The translations under genes and the position numbers were made by a program. Under the pieces are notes generated by a model. It was not told where the DNA came from. It made no database searches and saw only the letters and a list, made by a program, of their open reading frames with translations. From an uncultured Maritimibacter sp. (GTDB lineage: Bacteria; Pseudomonadota; Alphaproteobacteria; Rhodobacterales; Rhodobacteraceae), in contig CAJXYS010000019.1 in assembly GCA_913063035.1 (NCBI GenBank), positions 1-57,092 on the forward strand: a stretch of 57,092 nucleotides of DNA, written 5' to 3'. Of the stretch, positions 45,854-53,223 are shown one piece after another (the first letter of the stretch is position 1; every line of letters starts with the position of its first letter).

Positions 45854-46912
45854 ATGCTCAAGGGAACCATCGGGTCGCTGCTGATGGCGACGCTTCTCGC
45901 GGGGGCGCCGCTGGCGGCCACGGCGCAGGAGTACACCATCCGCGCGACGGCCAATTCCAACGAGAACGACGAGGACTACGACGGCCTCATCGTCTTCGAG
46001 AACTACGTCGAGAACGCCTCCAACGGCGCCATCGACGTGGAACTCTTCATCGGCACGCAGCTCTGCTCCAAGGGCGCGGAATGCCTGCAGGGCGTCTCCG
46101 ACGGGTCGATCGACGTCTATATCTCCACCTCGGGCGGCGCGGCCGGCATCTTTCCCTATGTCCAGGTGCTCGACCTGCCCTACCTGATGGCCGATGACCG
46201 CATCGCCGAGAAGGTCCTGCGCAGCGATTTCGTCAACGAGATGCGCGACATGGCGCTGGAGGATTCGGGCGGCACGATCCGTCTGATGACCGTCGGCAAC
46301 ACCGGCGGCTGGCGCAACTTCGCCAACACCGAACGGCGCATCGCCGCGCCCGCGGACATGGAAGGCCTCAAGATCCGCACCGTCGTGGCCGACCTGCCGC
46401 AGGAACTCGTCAAGGCGATGGGCGCCAGCCCGACGCCGATCCCGTGGCCCGAGCTCTTCACCAGCTTCCAGACCGGCGTGGTCGAAGGCTCCAAGAACGG
46501 GATTACCGACATCATGGGCATGAAGTTCCCGGATGCCGGCCTGCAATATGTCACGCTGGACGGGCATGCCTACATGGGCGCGCTCTGGTGGATGAACAAC
46601 GAGAAGTTCATGTCCATGCCCGACGAACTGAAACGCGTCGTGGTCGACGGCTTCTACCAGCTGCAGCAGGCGACCTTCGCTTCGCCGAAGCGCAAGTCGA
46701 TCCAGGCCTACACGGACTTTGTCGACGGCGGCGGCGATCTCTACGTTCCGACCCCGGAAGAGAAGGCCGCGTTCCGCGCGGCGGCGGCGCCGGTCTTTGA
46801 CTGGTTCCAGGAGAACGTGAACCGCGGGCCGGAGATCTTCGCCGCCTTCACCGAAGCGGTCGAAGAAGCCGAGGCCGAGGTCAACGCGGCCCGCCAGGCC
46901 GACATGCAGTGA
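45854..46912 (+). CDS. TRAP transporter solute-binding protein (DctP family)
   Basis: This 352-residue periplasmic protein has a signal peptide (about residues 1-25, ending ATAQ) and the DctP ligand core: MEGLKIRTVVADLPQELVKAMGASPTPIPWPELFTSFQTGVVEG, seen in segments, with the ligand-binding Arg in LKIRT. It follows dctM by 40 bases with AGGGAGG as ribosome site. Order Q-M-P differs from the P-Q-M order of the paa transporter. Its ligand is predicted from neighbours to be sulfoquinovose or its glycoside, not proven. Confidence 0.92.
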   Translation: MLKGTIGSLLMATLLAGAPLAATAQEYTIRATANSNENDEDYDGLIVFENYVENASNGAIDVELFIGTQLCSKGAECLQGVSDGSIDVYISTSGGAAGIFPYVQVLDLPYLMADDRIAEKVLRSDFVNEMRDMALEDSGGTIRLMTVGNTGGWRNFANTERRIAAPADMEGLKIRTVVADLPQELVKAMGASPTPIPWPELFTSFQTGVVEGSKNGITDIMGMKFPDAGLQYVTLDGHAYMGALWWMNNEKFMSMPDELKRVVVDGFYQLQQATFASPKRKSIQAYTDFVDGGGDLYVPTPEEKAAFRAAAAPVFDWFQENVNRGPEIFAAFTEAVEEAEAEVNAARQADMQ

Positions 46913-46920
46913 CCCAGGGC

Positions 46921-46944
46921 GGCGCCCCGGTCCGCCGGGGCGCC
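46921..46944 (+). terminator. Terminator after the TRAP operon
   Basis: Stem GGCGCCCCGG (46921-46930) / CCGGGGCGCC (46935-46944) with loop TCCG, followed by CGATTTTC. The short T-run and position 8 bases after dctP make it a good intrinsic terminator or attenuator. Confidence 0.7.
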
Positions 46945-46986
46945 CGATTTTCACCGCGCGGCCCGGTGCCGCGCTGCCGTTGCCGC

Positions 46987-47457
46987 TCAGCGGAACGGGT
47001 AAAGCCACACCCGGTAGTCGTCGATCAGCTCATGCGCCGCCTCGATCTGTTCCTCCGTCATTTTCTTGACCACCTCCTCCTGCGAGATGGCCGCGTCGGG
47101 ATCGCCCCCGATGGCGGAGAGGACGTACCACATGTAGGCGCGCACGAGGTCGGGTTCGGGCATGCCGCGGCCGACCTCGTAGTACCAGCCGACACCGGAT
47201 TGCGCCCCCGGATGCCCCTTCATCGCCGAGCGCAGGTACCATTCGAAGGCACGCCGGTCGTCGCGCTCGACGCCAAGGCCCAGCGCATACATGACGCCGA
47301 TCAGTTCCTCGGCATCGGCATTTCCGGACCGGGCAGCGGGGCGCAGCTCCGCCATTGCCTCGGCAAAGCGCCCCGTTTCCATCAGGTCGCGGGCATGTTC
47401 GATCTCGGCCGCCGCCGGGGCGGCCAACAGTATCAGCGCAAGGGCAAGCGCGCGCAT
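46987..47457 (-). CDS. Sel1-like repeat protein, exported
   Basis: This 156-residue protein has a signal peptide (MRALALALILLAAPAAA) and two or three Sel1/TPR-like repeats (AEELIGVMYALGLGVERDDRRAFEWYLRSAMKGHPGAQSGVGWYYEVG, in segments). Such repeats mediate protein contacts; no enzymatic role is implied. A strong ribosome site AGGAGGAG precedes the ATG. It faces away from the di-haem protein gene and may overlap its 5' end. Confidence 0.82.
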   Translation of the reverse strand: MRALALALILLAAPAAAEIEHARDLMETGRFAEAMAELRPAARSGNADAEELIGVMYALGLGVERDDRRAFEWYLRSAMKGHPGAQSGVGWYYEVGRGMPEPDLVRAYMWYVLSAIGGDPDAAISQEEVVKKMTEEQIEAAHELIDDYRVWLYPFR

Positions 47458-48765
47458 CTTCCGGCTCTCCTCCTGTCCTGCGTCGCGGGGATGGCCGGCG
47501 CGGGCGACCTGCCGGCCCCTTTGACCGACGACGATTTCCACGCATTTGACGCAGAGAAGGCCCGGATCGGTCAACTGCTCTTCCACGACAAGATCCTTTC
47601 GGGCAACCGCAACATCGCCTGCGCGACCTGCCACCACCCCGATCACGGCACCTCGGACGGGCTGTCGCTGGGCATCGGCGAGGGCGGCACGGGCCTCGGG
47701 CCGGAGCGGCGGGCCGGCACGGGTGAGCACCGCATTCGCAAACGCATCCCGCGCAACGCCTCCGCACTCTGGAACCTCGGGCACAAGGATATCGACGTGC
47801 TGTTCCATGACGGCCGGCTCGAGGTCTCGGACATCTACGGCAACGGCTATAATTCCCCGGCCGAGGAGTGGCTGCCCCGGGGGCTGGAAACGATCCTCGC
47901 CGCGCAGGCCCTCCTGCCGCTGGCCGCGCAGTTCGAGATGGCCGGCAACCCGAGGGAAAACCAGATCGCCGGGGCCGCCCATGACCGGATCGATTACGTC
48001 TGGCCCTATGTCGCCAAGCGGGTCCGGACGATCCCCGAATACGGGCGCATGTTCGTCGCGGCCTTCGACGATGTCGACAGCGCCGAGGACGTCACCATCG
48101 TCCATGTCGCCAACGCGCTTGCGGCCTTCCAGGGGACCGAGTACCGCTCGCACGACGCGCCGTTCGACGCCTATCTGGCCGGCGACCGGGGCGCGCTGGA
48201 CCCGGCCCAGCGGCGGGGGCTGGACCTGTTCTATGGCAAGGCGCTTTGCGCGACCTGTCATTCCGGGCCGCTCCTGACGGATCACCGCTTCCATGCGCTG
48301 GCGCTGCCGCAATTCGGCCCCGGCCGCACGCGCCGCTTCGACCCTTATGCCCGCGACGTGGGACGCATGGCCGAAAGCGACCGGCTCGAGGACGCCTACC
48401 GCTTTCGGACGCCGTCGCTCCGGAACGTGGCGCTGACCGCGCCCTACGGGCATAACGGCGCCTTCCCGACGCTCGAGGGCATCATCCGCCATCATCTCGA
48501 CCCGCTGGGCAGCCTCGACGCCTGGCAAGGCGACATGGCGCGCCTGCCCGCGGCACCCTGGCTGGCCGCAACCGATTTCGTGGTGACGCAGGACCGGCTG
48601 GAACGCGCCCGGCACCGCGCCCGCGTCGATATCGACCTGCCCCCTTTGACCGGGGCCGAGATCGAAGACCTTGTCGCCTTCCTCCACGCCCTGACCGGCA
48701 CCGAAAGCGTGGAGGGACGGCTCGGCGTGCCGGACTCCGTGCCCTCCGGACTGGCGGTGGACTGA
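47395..48765 (+). CDS. Di-haem cytochrome c peroxidase/MauG-like protein
   Basis: The protein has two CxxCH haem-attachment motifs (CATCHHPDHG and CATCHSGPLLT) and the MauG/CcpA-type layout, so it acts outside the cytoplasm. A hydrophobic export segment LPALLLSCVAG preceded by RKGKR requires a start upstream of it; the only normal codon is ATG 47395, which would overlap the divergent Sel1-like gene by 63 bases. ATG 47491 would leave no signal peptide. LLLSC also resembles a lipoprotein box. The stop is 2 bases before the kinase ATG, so it is co-transcribed with the sugar pathway genes. Role there unknown. Confidence 0.8.
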   Translation: MFDLGRRRGGQQYQRKGKRAHLPALLLSCVAGMAGAGDLPAPLTDDDFHAFDAEKARIGQLLFHDKILSGNRNIACATCHHPDHGTSDGLSLGIGEGGTGLGPERRAGTGEHRIRKRIPRNASALWNLGHKDIDVLFHDGRLEVSDIYGNGYNSPAEEWLPRGLETILAAQALLPLAAQFEMAGNPRENQIAGAAHDRIDYVWPYVAKRVRTIPEYGRMFVAAFDDVDSAEDVTIVHVANALAAFQGTEYRSHDAPFDAYLAGDRGALDPAQRRGLDLFYGKALCATCHSGPLLTDHRFHALALPQFGPGRTRRFDPYARDVGRMAESDRLEDAYRFRTPSLRNVALTAPYGHNGAFPTLEGIIRHHLDPLGSLDAWQGDMARLPAAPWLAATDFVVTQDRLERARHRARVDIDLPPLTGAEIEDLVAFLHALTGTESVEGRLGVPDSVPSGLAVD

Positions 48766-48767
48766 CC

Positions 48768-49649
48768 ATGACCCGTATCCTCATCGCCGGCCAGGCCGTG
48801 CTCGACCTCATTTTCGACGTGGACGCGATCCCCGACGCGGCGCGCAAATACCGGGCCACGGGCGGACGCATCGCCGGCGGCGGCTGCGCCGCCAATGCCG
48901 CGGTCGCGGTGGCACGGCTGGGCGGGCAGGCACATCTCGCGGCCTGCGTCGGCGATGACGAGATCGGTGCATTGATCATGGACGGGCTCGCCGCCGAGGG
49001 CGTCGAGACGTCCAACATCGCCCGCCGGACCGGCAGCCGGTCTTCCTACTCGGCGGTCATGGTGGACCCGGCCGGCGAGCGGCAGATCGTGAACCTGCGC
49101 GGTGACCCGCCGGGGCCGCCCGATGCCTGGCGCCTGCCCCGGCTCGACGCGGTGCTGGCCGACACAAGATGGGTCGAGGGCGCGGCAGCCGCGCTCGACT
49201 TGGCCCGCGCGGCCGGGATCCCCGGCATCCTCGACGCCGAACCGCCGATCGACGCCCCGCTCGCTGAGAATGCGAGCCACGTCGTCTTCTCGCGCCAGGG
49301 CCTCTCCGGCTTCACCGGGCTCGACTCGATCGAGGACGGCCTGCACGCCGCGGCCGCCCGGCTACCCGGCTGGGTCGCCGTGACCGACGGCGCCGCGGGC
49401 TGTTTCTGGGTCGCGCGCGGCGCCATCGCCCACGCCCCGTCCTTCGCCGTGGAAGCCGTCGACACGCTCGGGGCCGGCGACGTCTGGCACGGGGCTTTCA
49501 CGCTCCGCCTGGCCGAGGGCGCGGCCCGCGCGGACGCGATCCGCTTCGCCGCCGCGGCGGCGGCGCTCAAATGCACGCGGCCCGGCGGCCGGGCAGGCAC
49601 GCCCGACCGCGCCGAGGTCGAGAAATTTCTGAAGGAGACGGACAGATGA
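48768..49649 (+). CDS. PfkB-family kinase closely resembling 6-deoxy-6-sulfofructose kinase (YihV)
   Basis: This 293-residue carbohydrate kinase has PfkB motif 2 DTLGAGDVWHGAF with catalytic Asp238. Aligned by eye with E. coli YihV, as I remember its sequence, it shares the frame GGG.AA.AAVA.ARLG, SA.MVD..GER, LAD.RW and the C-terminal ALKCTRPGGRAG. The residues that recognise the sulfonate in YihV, Lys27, Asn109 and Arg138, correspond to Lys27, Asn109 and Arg134 here. It would phosphorylate sulfofructose with ATP. Its stop overlaps the aldolase ATG. A ribokinase or another ketohexokinase is the alternative. Confidence 0.78.
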   Translation: MTRILIAGQAVLDLIFDVDAIPDAARKYRATGGRIAGGGCAANAAVAVARLGGQAHLAACVGDDEIGALIMDGLAAEGVETSNIARRTGSRSSYSAVMVDPAGERQIVNLRGDPPGPPDAWRLPRLDAVLADTRWVEGAAAALDLARAAGIPGILDAEPPIDAPLAENASHVVFSRQGLSGFTGLDSIEDGLHAAAARLPGWVAVTDGAAGCFWVARGAIAHAPSFAVEAVDTLGAGDVWHGAFTLRLAEGAARADAIRFAAAAAALKCTRPGGRAGTPDRAEVEKFLKETDR

Positions 49650-50668
49650 ACCTGACGCCCGGCAAGCTCTGGGGCATGCGCCGCATGGCCGACGCCAAAG
49701 GGATCTTCAAGATGACCGCCGTGGATCAGCGCCCGCCGATCAAGGGGCCCATCGCGCAGGCGCTCGACGTGGCGGAGGCGCCCTGGGACGAGGTCGCGCG
49801 GTTCAAGCGGCTGCTGATCGAAACCCTGCAGCCGGGCAGCACCGCCCTGCTGCTCGATCCGCATTTCGCCATCCCGCACGCCATCGACGTGATGTCGCCC
49901 GAGAAGGGCCTGGTCGTCACGCTGGAGGACTCCGTCTTCGAGGAGACACCCGGCGGGCGGCTGTCGGACAGCATCGACGACTGGAGCGTGAACAAGATCA
50001 AGCGGATGGGCGGCGACGCGGTGAAGGTGCTGGCGTGGTATCGCCCCGACGCCACGCCCGAGGTCTGCCGCGCCCAGCAGGATTACGTCAAGCGCGTGGG
50101 CGCGGCCTGCGCGCGCTTCGACATTCCCTTCCTGTTCGAATTGCTGGTCTATCCGCTGGCCAGCGACGCCGACCAGACCAGGGACTATGTCGAGATGCAG
50201 GGCAAGAACACGGATCACGTGCTCGCCTCGGTCGCGGAATTCGCCAAGCCCGATTACGGCGTCGACGTCTTCAAGCTGGAAAGCCCTGTCGCCGCCGCGG
50301 CGGCCGACGGGTCGGCCGGGGTGCAGGATGCCTTCGACGAGATGGGCCGGCTCGCGGGCCGGCCCTGGGTGATGCTCTCGGCCGGGGCCGGCCAGGCAGA
50401 GTTCCGCCGGATCCTCGAACACGCCTTCCGCGCCGGCGCCTCGGGCTTCCTCGCGGGGCGTGCGATCTGGCTCGACGCCTTCCGCGCCTATCCCGACTGG
50501 GAGGCCATCCGCCAGGGCCTGTCCGGCGGCGCGGTCGCCTATCTCGACGAGATCGGCGCGCTGGCCGATGCGCAGGCCACCCCGTGGAACGCGCACCCCG
50601 TATTCGGCGGCGAGGCCGGTTTCCGGCCCGCCGACGCCTCTTTCCGCCACCAATATGCAGAGATGTGA
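49646..50668 (+). CDS. LacD/YihT-type class I aldolase
   Basis: This 340-residue class I (Schiff-base) aldolase belongs to the tagatose-1,6-bisphosphate/sulfofructose-1-phosphate aldolase group. It shows FKMTAVDQRPPI near the start, Schiff-base Lys210 in DVFKLESP, and AGASGFLAGRAIW close to the end, as in YihT. It would split the phosphorylated ketose from the kinase into dihydroxyacetone phosphate and an aldehyde, 3-sulfolactaldehyde if the substrate is SFP. It is about 50 residues longer than YihT. ATGA overlap with the kinase and GTGA overlap with the isomerase show tight coupling. Confidence 0.85.
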   Translation: MNLTPGKLWGMRRMADAKGIFKMTAVDQRPPIKGPIAQALDVAEAPWDEVARFKRLLIETLQPGSTALLLDPHFAIPHAIDVMSPEKGLVVTLEDSVFEETPGGRLSDSIDDWSVNKIKRMGGDAVKVLAWYRPDATPEVCRAQQDYVKRVGAACARFDIPFLFELLVYPLASDADQTRDYVEMQGKNTDHVLASVAEFAKPDYGVDVFKLESPVAAAAADGSAGVQDAFDEMGRLAGRPWVMLSAGAGQAEFRRILEHAFRAGASGFLAGRAIWLDAFRAYPDWEAIRQGLSGGAVAYLDEIGALADAQATPWNAHPVFGGEAGFRPADASFRHQYAEM

Positions 50669-52059
50669 TCTTGAAACTCGGACTTCTTCCACTCGGCCGG
50701 CCCACCTTCGACGTCCCCTTCGCAGAGGAAAAGCTCGCCGCCATGTGCGCCGCGCTCGACGCGACGGGCCACGAGATCGCCGGCCCCCGAACCCTGCTCT
50801 TCGACGCCGGGGCGACCGAGGCCGCAATCGCCGATCTGCAGGCCGCCGGCATCGATCAGCTGCTGATCCTGCAGGTGACCTTCACCGATGCCTCGATGAC
50901 GGTGGCCGCCGCGCATGCCTTTCCCGATACGCCGCTCTCGCTCTGGGCGGTGCCCGAGCCCCGGCTGGGCGGGCGTCTCAGGCTCAACGCCTTTTGCGGC
51001 CTCAACCTGGCGAGCCACGCGCTCGGCCGGGCCGAGCGCGGCTTCGGCTGGCTCTTCGCCGATCCCGCGGGCGATGTCGCGGCCGATCTCAAGTCGATGC
51101 TTGCCGGCCACCGGCCTTCGGGGCGGATGCGCCCCCATGGCAACGCCATGCGCACCACGCCCGAGGCCGAGGACATCGCCGACCGGATCGCCACGCGCCG
51201 CATCGCCCGGATCGGGGCGCACCCCGACGGCTTCACCACCTGCGCTTACGATCCCGACGAGATCGAACGCCTCGCCGGGGTGACCGTCGACGAGATCCCG
51301 CTCGAGCGGCTGTTCGACGACGCCCGGGCCCTGCCCGAAGGCGCCGAGGCCGCCGTCCGCGCCGCGGCCGAGGCCCAGATGACGGACCTCGATTCCGTCG
51401 ACCAGGCGGAGTTGACCCGGTCGCTCCGGCTCAAGACGGCGCTCGACGGGCTTCGCGCGCAAGGCGACTACGACGCCTTCGCGATCCGCTGCTGGCCCGA
51501 GACCTTCACCGAGTATGGCGGCGCGGTCTGCGGGCCGGTGGCGATGATGGGCGAGGCGCGCGTTCCCTGCGCCTGCGAGGCCGACGTCTACGGCGCACTG
51601 ACCCAGCTGGTATTGCAGGAAACAGCGCAGGACCCGGTCTTCCTCGCCGATCTCGTGGACATTGACACCGCGGACGGCACCGGCGTTGTCTGGCATTGCG
51701 GCCAGGCGCCCATCTCGATGCGGGATCCCGACGTGGCGGCGACAGCGACGGTGCACACCAACCGGCGGATGCCGCTGCTCTACGAGTTCCCGCTGAAACC
51801 CGGCCGCGTGACCTTCCTGCGCATCAGCCAGGCCTTCGGTCGGCCCAAGATGGTCATCGCCGCGGGCGAGATGCTGAAACGCCCCATGGCCTTCACCGGC
51901 ACGTCCGGCGTGGTGCGCTTCGACAATCCGGCCGGCCAGGTCCTGGCCGACGTGATCGCCTCGGGGCTGGAGCATCACGTGGCGCTCGCCTATGGCGACC
52001 ATCGCCAAGCGCTGCGCGACGTCGCCGGGGCCATGCACCTGCCGGTGATGGAGCTCTGA
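50665..52059 (+). CDS. L-fucose/L-arabinose isomerase-like sugar isomerase
   Basis: This 464-residue protein of the fucose/arabinose isomerase superfamily has the N-terminal Rossmann-like half (LLFDAGATEAAIADLQAAGIDQLLILQV), AIRCWPETFTEYGG and VPCACEADVYGALTQL in the middle, and the C-terminal GLEHHVALAYGDHR. These hold acidic and His residues in the places that bind metal in this family. It would convert an aldose to the ketose used by the kinase. Start chosen at GTG 50665, overlapping the aldolase stop; a TTG two codons later is possible. If the pathway is sulfoglycolytic this is the sulfoquinovose isomerase, replacing the unrelated YihS. Confidence 0.8.
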   Translation: MILKLGLLPLGRPTFDVPFAEEKLAAMCAALDATGHEIAGPRTLLFDAGATEAAIADLQAAGIDQLLILQVTFTDASMTVAAAHAFPDTPLSLWAVPEPRLGGRLRLNAFCGLNLASHALGRAERGFGWLFADPAGDVAADLKSMLAGHRPSGRMRPHGNAMRTTPEAEDIADRIATRRIARIGAHPDGFTTCAYDPDEIERLAGVTVDEIPLERLFDDARALPEGAEAAVRAAAEAQMTDLDSVDQAELTRSLRLKTALDGLRAQGDYDAFAIRCWPETFTEYGGAVCGPVAMMGEARVPCACEADVYGALTQLVLQETAQDPVFLADLVDIDTADGTGVVWHCGQAPISMRDPDVAATATVHTNRRMPLLYEFPLKPGRVTFLRISQAFGRPKMVIAAGEMLKRPMAFTGTSGVVRFDNPAGQVLADVIASGLEHHVALAYGDHRQALRDVAGAMHLPVMEL

Positions 52060-52062
52060 TCG

Positions 52063-53160
52063 ATGACGATACGCTACGGGCTGATCGGCGCCGGCATGAT
52101 GGGCCAGGAGCACATCCGCAACCTCGCCCTGATCGAGGGCGCCTCGATCGCCGCCTTGGCCGAACCGGACACGGCGATGCGCCGCGACAGTCTCGCGCTG
52201 GCCGGCGGCGGGGCACGGGCCTTCACCGACCACCGCGAGCTGCTCTCGGCCGATCTCTGCGACGCCTATGTGATCGCCACGCCCAACGACACCCATCACG
52301 ACGTGATGCTGGACGTGCTGGCCACCGGCAAACCCATCCTCTGCGAGAAGCCGCTTGCCACGACCAGCTTCGACTGCCGGGAGATCCTGCGACGGGCCGA
52401 CGACCGCGCGGCGCCGGTATGGGTGGCGATGGAATACCGTTACATGGCGCCGGTCCAGCGCCTGCTGGCCGAGCTTGCCGCCGGCACGGCCGGCCCCCCG
52501 CGGATGATCTCGATCCGCGAGCACCGCTTTCCGTTCCTGCCAAAGGTCGGCGACTGGAACCGGTTCAACCGCCGCACGGGCGGCACGCTGGTCGAGAAAT
52601 GCTGCCATTTCTGGGACCTGATGCGGCTGGCGATGCAGGACGACCCGGTGCGGGTCTACGCCTCGGGGGCGATGGACGTGAACCATGTCGACGAGGTCTA
52701 TGACGGCCAGGCGCCCGACATCATCGACAACGCCTATGTCATCGTCGATTTTGCCGGCGGAACGCGCGGGATGCTGGATCTCTGCATGTTCGCCGAGGGC
52801 AGCGCCTGGCAGGAGGTGATCTCGGTCACCGGGCCGCGCGCCCGCGTGGATGCCTGTGTGCCCGGTCCGGCGCGCTTTGCCCCCGGCGGCGTCCAGCGGC
52901 CCAGCCAGGTCGTGATTTCCGACCGCACCACCAAGGCCGAGCAGATCGAACAGGTGGAGGAAGACCCGCGCATCCTGGGCGCGGGCGACCATCACGGGTC
53001 GACCTACCACCAGCACCGCCGGTTCTTCGACCTGGTCCGCACCGGCCGCGGCACGCCCGAGGTCACGCTCCGCGACGGGCTGTGGTCGGTCCGGGTGGGC
53101 GAGGCCGCCGAACTGTCGGCGCGCACGGGCGCGGCGATCGACCTGCGCGAGGGGCTCTGA
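52063..53160 (+). CDS. Gfo/Idh/MocA family protein, candidate NAD-dependent sulfoquinovosidase
   Basis: This 365-residue Gfo/Idh/MocA protein has the NAD-binding GLIGAGMMGQEHI (residues 5-17), CEKPLAT with the usual Lys, and a second domain with TGGTLVEKCCHFWDLMR. Members include sugar dehydrogenases and also NAD-dependent glycosidases (GH109, GH188). GH188 enzymes are sulfoquinovosidases found in sulfoglycolysis clusters and were first annotated as oxidoreductases, so this gene could release sulfoquinovose from its glycerol glycoside. A plain sugar dehydrogenase or scyllo-inositol-like dehydrogenase remains possible. It starts 3 bases after the isomerase stop. Confidence 0.78.
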   Translation: MTIRYGLIGAGMMGQEHIRNLALIEGASIAALAEPDTAMRRDSLALAGGGARAFTDHRELLSADLCDAYVIATPNDTHHDVMLDVLATGKPILCEKPLATTSFDCREILRRADDRAAPVWVAMEYRYMAPVQRLLAELAAGTAGPPRMISIREHRFPFLPKVGDWNRFNRRTGGTLVEKCCHFWDLMRLAMQDDPVRVYASGAMDVNHVDEVYDGQAPDIIDNAYVIVDFAGGTRGMLDLCMFAEGSAWQEVISVTGPRARVDACVPGPARFAPGGVQRPSQVVISDRTTKAEQIEQVEEDPRILGAGDHHGSTYHQHRRFFDLVRTGRGTPEVTLRDGLWSVRVGEAAELSARTGAAIDLREGL

Positions 53161-53223
53161 GAGGGGCGGTTGCGCTCGGCGCCGGCGGCGCTAGCATGCC
53201 GGTCTTCGCGACACGGAGGCCCG

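Noticed and set aside
50539-53016. An 825-codon minus-strand open frame over the isomerase and Gfo/Idh genes
   Set aside because: Mirror-frame artefact; plus-strand genes overlap neatly and carry clear motifs.
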